From NCBI GenBank assembly GCA_944389525.1, contig CALXMR010000003.1, positions 1 through 64,000 on the forward strand: a stretch of DNA of 64,000 nucleotides, in the 5' to 3' direction. This document shows positions 1 through 6,645 of the stretch, piece by piece (positions within the stretch are counted from its first letter, which is position 1; every line of letters begins with the position of its first letter). A program made the position numbers and the translations under genes. The notes under the pieces were generated by a model. That model worked only from the letters and a program-made list of their open reading frames with translations, ran no database searches and had not been told where the DNA came from. The DNA is from an uncultured Alphaproteobacteria bacterium (GTDB lineage: Bacteria > Pseudomonadota > Alphaproteobacteria > Rs-D84).

Positions 1-116
1 CAGTTTTGTCTGGAATTATCTTCTGCGATCAGTTCAGCCGACTTAACCTGTGGGGCTACTTCTCGTAAAAAGGTATCAGGATAATTCAGTTGGGCTGGTG
101 ATGACAGTGATGCCAT
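1..116 (-). CDS. possible overlapping CDS, cut by window edge
   Basis: A minus-strand frame opens with ATG at 116-114, inside the 3' end of the membrane-protein gene that ends at 76, and stays open to base 1 (38 codons, beginning MASLSSPAQLNY). The overlap of about 41 bases would fit translational coupling, but no clear ribosome binding site is visible and the product is not recognisable from this fragment. It could equally be chance. The sequence beyond the window edge would decide. Confidence 0.3.
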   Translation of the reverse strand, partial: MASLSSPAQLNYPDTFLREVAPQVKSAELIAEDNSRQN

Positions 117-1059
117 CCTGGCGCCATTGCGCGCGGCGTGCGTCCAGATCCAAGATGTTCGTTTGGGCCAGATACAGCACAGGACGCACGCCGCGCGCCG
201 CGGAGAGTGATAAAACTGCATCTGCGGGTGATGGTTTTTGTCTGCCGGCCGCAAACCATGTTTCGTTATCTGCAATCCAAAAATCTGGATCGGCATGTGT
301 TATAATTGCATCTGTATCTGTAATCACTATACCGTTTTCAATCGTGAATTTCTGGCCGTGTTGAGTCAGATATTCTGTGATTGCGGTGTTTTTATCCAGG
401 GTGTTCGATTCGGTTTCGGGAGACGGGGCATCAAAATCTAGGTCTTGGAATACGGGGGTAAAATTTGGTCCGGGTATGATATAATCGTCATCTTCGGTGT
501 CAATATCAAAGCTGCTAGGTGGTGGCAATCCGTTCGTGTTTTGTTGTGGCTGATGCATAACAGGCGGAATCTGGGGTGTTGTTGGTTGGCTAGAAAAGGT
601 ACTTTGATAAAAAGATGATTGCTGGCCGGGGCCTATGTTACTGCGGGCGCGCATATATGGTACACGCATTTCGTCGGGTAAATTTGGTGGCAATTCGTTA
701 CCGGTTTTTTCAGATTCTTGCGTGTTTTCGGGTGTGTGTGTGGTTGTTTGTGGTTTTGGTTCTTCCAGGGGGGTGGGCTGTAAAAATTTTGGTATCTGTA
801 TTTTGAACAGTGGTGCACGTTTGCGTACAATGATGGTTGTTGTTGCAATGTACATTGGTATCGCCGCCAGCATCAAAATACCGAACACAAATCCAGGAAA
901 GCCACGCAACTTGGAATGAAACAGCCGCGACCAGTTAGCAGATGAGAGCATATCAAAGTTAAAGAAAAACTGCAAAATGGCCCACATGACCAGTATGTAA
1001 CATATGGTCCATATAATTACATAGCGATGTTGTTTACAAAAATCTGTGATCCGTTTCAT
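76..1059 (-). CDS. two-helix membrane protein with a C-terminal globular domain
   Basis: The protein has 327 residues. Two hydrophobic helices lie at about residues 13-34 and 52-76. A Pro/Thr/Gln-rich linker (about 95-215) follows, containing an acidic DTEDDDY stretch, and then a compact C-terminal domain of about 100 residues. That domain alternates short hydrophobic strands (GIVITDTDAIITHAD, VRPVLYLAQ, GITVITSPTEL). The last two resemble the closing strands of the restriction-endonuclease-like (Mrr/NERD) fold, but no complete D-(E/Q)xK motif is seen, so this is only a hint. The start is the only ATG before the first helix. A good promoter lies so close upstream that the transcript may be almost leaderless. 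Function unknown. Confidence 0.75.
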   Translation of the reverse strand: MKRITDFCKQHRYVIIWTICYILVMWAILQFFFNFDMLSSANWSRLFHSKLRGFPGFVFGILMLAAIPMYIATTTIIVRKRAPLFKIQIPKFLQPTPLEEPKPQTTTHTPENTQESEKTGNELPPNLPDEMRVPYMRARSNIGPGQQSSFYQSTFSSQPTTPQIPPVMHQPQQNTNGLPPPSSFDIDTEDDDYIIPGPNFTPVFQDLDFDAPSPETESNTLDKNTAITEYLTQHGQKFTIENGIVITDTDAIITHADPDFWIADNETWFAAGRQKPSPADAVLSLSAARGVRPVLYLAQTNILDLDARRAQWRQDGITVITSPTELS

Positions 1060-1067
1060 CTGTTTTT

Positions 1068-1095
1068 ATAATAGACAATTTATGATATTTGTCAA
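1068..1095 (-). promoter_or_regulatory. sigma70-type promoter, nearly leaderless gene
   Basis: Read on the minus strand: TTGACA (1095-1090), a 16-base spacer, then TATTAT (1073-1068). The predicted start of transcription is near 1062, only about 2-3 bases before the ATG at 1059, so the mRNA of the membrane-protein gene may lack a leader. Confidence 0.6.
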
Positions 1096-1193
1096 TATTA
1101 TTCTATGAATATATGTATTTTTTGTCTAAAAAGTACTTTTTTTTAACATCGGTTTAAGGTATAATTACAGGGATAGACAAGGGGGAGTTTTGT

Positions 1194-3251
1194 ATGGCAA
1201 GGCTTAAAATGATTGGCGCATCTGTTATGGTGTTGATTGCGGTGGCGTTCGTTTCGGACGCGTTGGCCGCCAGTGCATCTGGCCGTGCGGGTTATAATGT
1301 TACACAGCTAAATCGTGCGGGCGTTAGCCAGGCGGGCTCATCACAGCGTATGCCAACAATGCCGACCTTGCCAGGGAATTCGGTCGGAAATTTATCGCCA
1401 AATTTACCCAGTGGCGGTAATGGCAGCGGCGGTGGTGGCGGCGGTGATGTACCAGATAATCCGGATAATCCTGACCCCCAGCCAGAACCAGAATGTCCAG
1501 ATGGTGGCGTCAAGGATTCTGACTACACAATTGAAAACTGTATGAATGATATATTGATGTGTATCAACAGTGGGGCTTTGCCAGGCGGACTGAACGATAT
1601 GTTTGACGAAGATGTTCGTAATTCAATCGTAAATGGTATGGGATTGTGCAGAATCCAGGTGGAAAAATGCATCACGGATGTTCGGCGTGACTGTAAGAAT
1701 ATTTATCATACATCGTCTGATGTTTGGATTGATTTTAATGCCCGCAGGGTTCAGCCAGAATATTATAACTTTGTATTGCGTAAAACAGGTTTGACGCCAA
1801 ACCAAGCAGAAAATACTTGTTTGTTGCTGGACAGAAATACGTATGGGGCGTCGTTTAATGCGGTGTCGAATGTTGGGGCGGTGACCGCAGAATATAACCA
1901 AACGGTTGGTGCGTATAATGGGCGAAATGGAAATATATTAATTAAAACGCGACCGTTGGGGGTTGATGTTAATGATAATGGGGTGACCGATGGACAACGC
2001 GGACATTATGCACGTTGGGATCCGAAGACCGCAGAATGCTGGGTACGGGTGGCGGCCTATAACAAGGATACGCATATCAAAAATAGTTGGTTGTTTGGTG
2101 CGGCCGGTGATGACCAGCCTGCTGAAGTGTGGCGCGCCGCGGGTGATACATTTACATGTAATCGTGATCTGTTTGGGTTCTCGCTGATGAACCAAACCAG
2201 TACGGCTGCTGTTGTTGGTATTGGTGGTGGTACCGTATTGGGGGCAAGTATCGGGGCAATTGCCGGGCACGGTGCGCGGGCGTTTAACTGTGATATCGAC
2301 AGCCACAGAAAAATGCTGACCGAAGAATTGCGCGCGGATGCCAGTATCGGAACAATTAACAAGTATATGGACAATGATATAAGTGTTAATGTCGAAACCA
2401 TGACTGTGGCGCAATGTCAAGAGGTCGTAAAACTGTATGATACATACGAAACATATGAATCGGCCGTTGACAGATGCGGATTGATGGAAACAAATCCAAC
2501 AGAAGAGATTATTGTTGTTTCAACATCTGATGCACAGTGTGTAACGGATTTGGGATGTGTGGCACTGGGTGGTGGCAGTTTTTCGTGTACGGACGACATT
2601 CTCTTGACGGATTGTGATGTCGAGATTATTGACGAAGATTTGTCAGACAGTGAATTTTATAATGCAAATTGCAGTTTCTATTCACTGGACAGAACCTTAA
2701 AGTATGGTGGTGGGCCGTATTGTGAATCGACATCTGGTGATTGTCGCACTTTGAATCAGATAAAGGTTGAATTGACAGAATTGGACAAGGTTTTTAATAC
2801 CGCAATCAAAGATTTGATAAGAGAAGGCGAGGCGTCTAATATGGGCAAAAGTATCGGTATTGGTGCTGGAATCGGTGCAGGGGCCGGCGGATTGGCCACG
2901 GCCATAACCGCATTTGTCGAACGCAGCAATATTAATTGCCGTGTTGGCGATGATTTGGCCCAGGTCGGGTACGGAAAATCTTATTCGATTGAATCGTTGC
3001 GTGATTTCTATGTCAAATGGGGGTTGCGTTTGCCAGATACTATTTCGCCAACGGGCACGGCCGTTGATTGTGATTCTTGGCGGCGTACATGTGCCACTTT
3101 GACAGATGTGGAGCAATGTAAAAATGCCCAATTGAATTACAAGCCAGCAGATGCGTCAACAGTAACATTAATCGATTCGGCGTGCACCGTGTCGGGCAGT
3201 GCGTGCATTGAAAACTATCCCGTGGCGCGGTCATATGGTGCATGCGAATAA
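1194..3251 (+). CDS. exported Cys-rich protein with glycine-zipper segments
   Basis: The protein has 685 residues, with a cleavable signal peptide (about 1-26, ending ALAA), a Gly-rich spacer (about 70-85) and a Pro/Asp-rich spacer, then a body with many cysteines. The N-terminal RMPTMPTL stretch recurs in the proteins at 9582 and 41991. A segment FTCNRDLFG followed by a glycine-zipper hydrophobic stretch (about residues 340-360) matches one in the protein at 9582, and a second zipper lies near 560-575. Pairs of cysteines six apart (CMNDILMC, CRIQVEKC) echo the family pattern. It is probably periplasmic or surface-bound with disulfides. A GGGGGAG ribosome binding site precedes the ATG. No enzymatic motif was recognised. 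Confidence 0.8.
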   Translation: MARLKMIGASVMVLIAVAFVSDALAASASGRAGYNVTQLNRAGVSQAGSSQRMPTMPTLPGNSVGNLSPNLPSGGNGSGGGGGGDVPDNPDNPDPQPEPECPDGGVKDSDYTIENCMNDILMCINSGALPGGLNDMFDEDVRNSIVNGMGLCRIQVEKCITDVRRDCKNIYHTSSDVWIDFNARRVQPEYYNFVLRKTGLTPNQAENTCLLLDRNTYGASFNAVSNVGAVTAEYNQTVGAYNGRNGNILIKTRPLGVDVNDNGVTDGQRGHYARWDPKTAECWVRVAAYNKDTHIKNSWLFGAAGDDQPAEVWRAAGDTFTCNRDLFGFSLMNQTSTAAVVGIGGGTVLGASIGAIAGHGARAFNCDIDSHRKMLTEELRADASIGTINKYMDNDISVNVETMTVAQCQEVVKLYDTYETYESAVDRCGLMETNPTEEIIVVSTSDAQCVTDLGCVALGGGSFSCTDDILLTDCDVEIIDEDLSDSEFYNANCSFYSLDRTLKYGGGPYCESTSGDCRTLNQIKVELTELDKVFNTAIKDLIREGEASNMGKSIGIGAGIGAGAGGLATAITAFVERSNINCRVGDDLAQVGYGKSYSIESLRDFYVKWGLRLPDTISPTGTAVDCDSWRRTCATLTDVEQCKNAQLNYKPADASTVTLIDSACTVSGSACIENYPVARSYGACE

Positions 3252-3270
3252 GGTTTTGTCAAGGTGTTAA

Positions 3271-3296
3271 AAATCCCACCAGTTGGTGGGATTTTT
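3271..3296. terminator. bidirectional rho-independent terminator
   Basis: Hairpin AATCCCACC-agtt-GGTGGGATT with an A run on the left and a T run on the right. It serves the Cys-rich gene on the plus strand and lpxI on the minus strand, whose stop codon lies in the T run. Confidence 0.85.
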
Positions 3297-4122
3297 ATTT
3301 CTGGTCAACCGCAATTATAAAGATACCCAGTTTGTTTGCGGTTTTTATCACTGCGTCTTTGTTCACAACAAAGCAGGTTTTTGTATTTACCACAATTCCA
3401 CGCAGGTGGGCCGCCGCAACGGCGTTTACTGTATCAACACCAATTGCTGGGATATCAATGCGCAAGTCCTGGCCGGGTTTGGTCATTTTGGCAAATACGC
3501 CACTGGATTTTTTGCGTCCGTGGCGCATATCAACAACGCGTTCTAACATTTTGGCGGTGCCTTCGGCTGCCTCGACTGCGATGACCTGTTTGTCGACAAC
3601 AACAGATGCCCCAATGTCTGCCGCCCCAATAGTATGTGAAACATCAATTGCGCGTTCAATGTCACGACGATCACGGGCGGTTGGTTTTGTCTTTGTTTGA
3701 ACGCCCGGTGTTTGGAATGTTAAATCTGGTGCGACATCTTGGGCCGCAACAATTTCAAATCCGCGTTTTTCCAGTGCCTTGTTTAATGCAACCGCCATAG
3801 AATCATACCCCCGTTGATGTTTTAATATGCTGAACAATAATCCGATTGACCACCAGTCGGGCCGCATATCCGCCAGGTTTGGGTGACCCAATGCCCCGAC
3901 AAAGGTCAGTTTCTTTATCCCGCGGCGGCGAAATTCCCGTACCGCCGGCCATCCTGCCGCCGGGCGCACCGCGATATCAGGATTCAGTCGCGGATCATAA
4001 AAGTTTTTTAATCCCACAACATATACATCCCACCCCGCACGGCGCAGTGCGTCACGCGTGAAAAACGGTAAATCCAGTGCGCCTGCAATCAGCGCAATTT
4101 TTTTGTCTTTATTTTTCTGCAT
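3295..4122 (-). CDS. lpxI: UDP-2,3-diacylglucosamine pyrophosphatase LpxI
   Basis: The protein has 275 residues, the usual LpxI length. It hydrolyses UDP-2,3-diacylglucosamine to lipid X and UMP, the fourth step of lipid A synthesis at the inner membrane; LpxI replaces LpxH in most alphaproteobacteria. Evidence is the N-terminal nucleotide-binding-like start (IALIAGALDLP), the central SHTIGAADIGASVVVDKQ region, and the C-terminal signature PAIGVDTVNAVAAAHLRGIV followed by a short closing strand. No other lipid A genes adjoin it, but an MsbA-like exporter begins at the far end of the window. It implies the cell makes lipid A. Confidence 0.93.
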   Translation of the reverse strand: MQKNKDKKIALIAGALDLPFFTRDALRRAGWDVYVVGLKNFYDPRLNPDIAVRPAAGWPAVREFRRRGIKKLTFVGALGHPNLADMRPDWWSIGLLFSILKHQRGYDSMAVALNKALEKRGFEIVAAQDVAPDLTFQTPGVQTKTKPTARDRRDIERAIDVSHTIGAADIGASVVVDKQVIAVEAAEGTAKMLERVVDMRHGRKKSSGVFAKMTKPGQDLRIDIPAIGVDTVNAVAAAHLRGIVVNTKTCFVVNKDAVIKTANKLGIFIIAVDQK

Positions 4123-4210
4123 GTTTTAAATGGTACGAATAAATCAGGCTGGAATCAAGTCGCAATTTATGTTATCATTTCTGTAACAACAGATTTTGGG
4201 TGAACAAGAC

Positions 4211-4975
4211 ATGAAAAAAATATCATATTCTATGATTGCCGTGATGTTGGGGATAACCCCGGCAATGGCTGAATATTCTGATGCGCGCTTTCGTGACGAG
4301 ATTAGCGAAGGGTTGGATTTAGTCGCCGCGCGCGAAAACATTGATGTGCCGGATGCGGCGCCAGGGGAACTGGGGCTGGATGTGTATCAGACTGTTGGCG
4401 TGGCGGACAATGATGATATTCAGATGTTCATTCCAACATCAATGTATATGCGTGCCGGGGCGGGGTTAAACCTGGGGTTTGCGACAGACTATGCACATGT
4501 GGGTGATGCCGGGTACGAGAGTTCGGGCAGTTGGACCACACAAATCGGATTGGGGTGGAACCTGTCGTCATATGTTCGCACAGAAATTGACTTCCAAGAA
4601 TCTACATTTGAATTTTCTGATTTGAAAGATGCCCAGGCAACATATCAAACAGTTGGTGGCATGTTATACTTTGACTTTGCGCGCCGATATGTCCAGACGG
4701 GTGACATTACCCGCCGCCGGCACTTTGTACCGTTTATGGGAATTGGCGCCGGGGCAGGGGCATATAAATTTGATGGCCCAGGTGGGGCAGACGGATTTGT
4801 TATCGCCGCACCACGGGCGGTGGTTGGATTTAACATAATGCTGACAGATTTGATTGGTGTTGACATTATGTACCAATACCAGATGATGATCGGCAACGGT
4901 TTTGGGTGGAATGTGCGCGCCGGTGGTGTTGATAACATCAGCAATCTGATGGCGTCATTCCGTGTGAATTTCTAA
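4211..4975 (+). CDS. outer-membrane beta-barrel protein
   Basis: The protein has 254 residues when started at the ATG at 4211, which is directly followed by a signal peptide (MKKISYSMIAVMLGITPAMA); the frame extends to a TTG at 4196, but that would put charged residues before the signal. Alternating amphipathic strands rich in Gly, Tyr and Phe fill the C-terminal two thirds, and the chain ends with a strand closing on Phe (ASFRVNF), the usual BAM recognition signal. The overall look is that of OmpA-transmembrane/Opa-type eight-strand barrels. It lies 17 bases before a second barrel gene, probably the same transcript. Ligand unknown. Confidence 0.8.
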   Translation: MKKISYSMIAVMLGITPAMAEYSDARFRDEISEGLDLVAARENIDVPDAAPGELGLDVYQTVGVADNDDIQMFIPTSMYMRAGAGLNLGFATDYAHVGDAGYESSGSWTTQIGLGWNLSSYVRTEIDFQESTFEFSDLKDAQATYQTVGGMLYFDFARRYVQTGDITRRRHFVPFMGIGAGAGAYKFDGPGGADGFVIAAPRAVVGFNIMLTDLIGVDIMYQYQMMIGNGFGWNVRAGGVDNISNLMASFRVNF

Positions 4976-4992
4976 GGTGATGTGGGGACAAA

Positions 4993-5640
4993 ATGAAAAA
5001 ATTATTTTTTATGACCGTGTTAACAGTAATGCCAATGATGGCAAATGCGGCAATTCCGTACCGGGTAGAGCAGGTAAATACCCCGGTTGTGGAATCTGAA
5101 TCTGGTCATGATGCCCAGGCATTTGCCCGTGTGCGGCGTTTCTATGTTGGTGGGGCGTATAACTTTTCAATGTGGGCAAATGGCGCGGATGATGTGGTTC
5201 ATATCGATGGAAAAAATACTTCTTCGTTCGAAGTTGTTGCCGGCGTGCGTCCGTTCGACATTTTCCGGATAGAGGCGAACTATATTCGTACATCTGCGAA
5301 ATGGAATGCGTTTGATTTAACTGGTGATACGGCGATGTTGAATTTTATACTGGATGCGCGTATTGATAATATTTACAGACTATTTTACAGCCAGCGTCTG
5401 GTTCCATATGTTGGCATTGGTGGTGGTGTGTCGTGGAATTCGGTCGATGGCACATCTGTGCAAGACAAGATATCCCCAGTTGTATCGGCAATGGCGGGCC
5501 TGGGGATTGAACTGGGCGACAGATTTACACTGGATTTTGGTTACAGATACATGTATATGTTTTCGCCGAAGTTTGAATATATTGCGGACTTTGCGCCAAC
5601 CGCGCACCAGTTTCGTATCGGCGCGCGCGTGAATTTTTAA
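4993..5640 (+). CDS. outer-membrane beta-barrel protein
   Basis: The protein has 215 residues. The signal peptide (MKKLFFMTVLTVMPMMANA) is followed by a mature part of alternating strands with features of small porin-like barrels (FYVGGAYNFSMW, VPYVGIGGGVSWN, FGYRYMYMF). It ends FRIGARVNF, with the terminal Phe needed for BAM insertion. It is related in style to the barrel just upstream and probably co-transcribed with it; the methyltransferase gene begins only 3 bases after its stop, so all three may be one operon. No transport substrate can be inferred. Confidence 0.8.
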   Translation: MKKLFFMTVLTVMPMMANAAIPYRVEQVNTPVVESESGHDAQAFARVRRFYVGGAYNFSMWANGADDVVHIDGKNTSSFEVVAGVRPFDIFRIEANYIRTSAKWNAFDLTGDTAMLNFILDARIDNIYRLFYSQRLVPYVGIGGGVSWNSVDGTSVQDKISPVVSAMAGLGIELGDRFTLDFGYRYMYMFSPKFEYIADFAPTAHQFRIGARVNF

Positions 5641-5643
5641 GTT

Positions 5644-6561
5644 ATGAAGATGTGTCCGTTCTTTGGAATTTGTGGTGGGTGTAAATATGATTTTACATCG
5701 CCGGATTATCGTGCACAGAAAATTTCAGAACTGGCCAGATTGCCCATTACTGAGGATGCGGTTTGGATTGATGCCGGGACGCGCCGGCGTGCGGAGTTTG
5801 CATTTGCAGATGGGGTGTTTGGATTTTATCAACACCGATCCAAGGCTATTGTTCCAGTGCGGTGTTGCCCACTGTGTTGTGCGGCGATAAATGATGTGTT
5901 GCCGGCGGTGGCGTCTTTGCCGTGGGGCGGGGCGGGTGCGGTGCTGGTGACGGCGTGCGATAATGGGATTGATATTGCGGTCACATCAGCCGTGCCGTAT
6001 TTTAGTTCTGAATTTAAGAATGCGGCGGCGCGATTGGATGTGCTGCGTGTGACATGGAATGGGCGCGTTGTGGTTCAAAACGCAACGCCAATTGTTAAAT
6101 TTGGTGATGTCAGTGTAGAGTATCCCCCGGGTGCGTTTTTACAGCCAACAATTGTTGGTGCAGATATTTTGCGCGATATGGTCGTTGCCGCGGCGGCGGG
6201 CGCACACAGATGCGCAGACTTGTTTTGCGGACTGGGGAATTTTACATATGCGCTGGGGGCGGATGGGTTTGATATTGCCGGCGCGGGGGTGCGGCGTGAC
6301 CTGTTTCGTAATCCATTGACAGTTGGGATGTTGAATAAATACGATTGTGTTGTGATGGATCCACCACGCGCGGGTGCAATTGCCCAGTGCACAGAATTGG
6401 TAAAATCGAATGTTGGGCGCGTGATATATATTTCTTGTAATCCGCAAACATGGGTGCGCGATGCGAAAATTTTACAGCAGAAATACAGTTTAGTATCGTT
6501 GGCTCCGGTTGATCAATTCGTGGGCAGTGCGCATTGGGAACTGTTTTCCCTGTTCGCGTGA
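5644..6561 (+). CDS. short RlmD/TrmA-family 23S rRNA (uracil-5-) methyltransferase
   Basis: The protein has 305 residues. Family signatures: an iron-sulfur cysteine cluster right at the N terminus (C4-x5-C10-x2-C13, plus later cysteines in VRCCPLC), the SAM-binding loop DLFCGLGNFTYAL, the DPPRAGA motif, the catalytic nucleophile in YISCNPQTW, and the general base Glu in HWELFSLF. Known members methylate uridine to m5U in 23S rRNA or tRNA. It is far shorter than E. coli RlmD (about 430 residues): the N-terminal TRAM RNA-binding domain is absent, and the stretch between the SAM loop and DPPRAGA is reduced. RlmD-like (U1939) specificity is the best guess but unproven. Confidence 0.85.
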   Translation: MKMCPFFGICGGCKYDFTSPDYRAQKISELARLPITEDAVWIDAGTRRRAEFAFADGVFGFYQHRSKAIVPVRCCPLCCAAINDVLPAVASLPWGGAGAVLVTACDNGIDIAVTSAVPYFSSEFKNAAARLDVLRVTWNGRVVVQNATPIVKFGDVSVEYPPGAFLQPTIVGADILRDMVVAAAAGAHRCADLFCGLGNFTYALGADGFDIAGAGVRRDLFRNPLTVGMLNKYDCVVMDPPRAGAIAQCTELVKSNVGRVIYISCNPQTWVRDAKILQQKYSLVSLAPVDQFVGSAHWELFSLFA

Positions 6562-6613
6562 TGTGCTACGGTGCCGGTGGTGTGCACTATATCATATTTT
6601 GCAATCTGTACCA

Positions 6614-6645
6614 TAAAAAAACGGGGCGCGCGCCCCGTTTTTTTA
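6614..6645. terminator. bidirectional rho-independent terminator
   Basis: GC-rich hairpin ACGGGGCGCGCGCCCCGT flanked by an A run and a T run, between the methyltransferase gene and the convergent three-gene Cys-rich operon. Confidence 0.85.
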
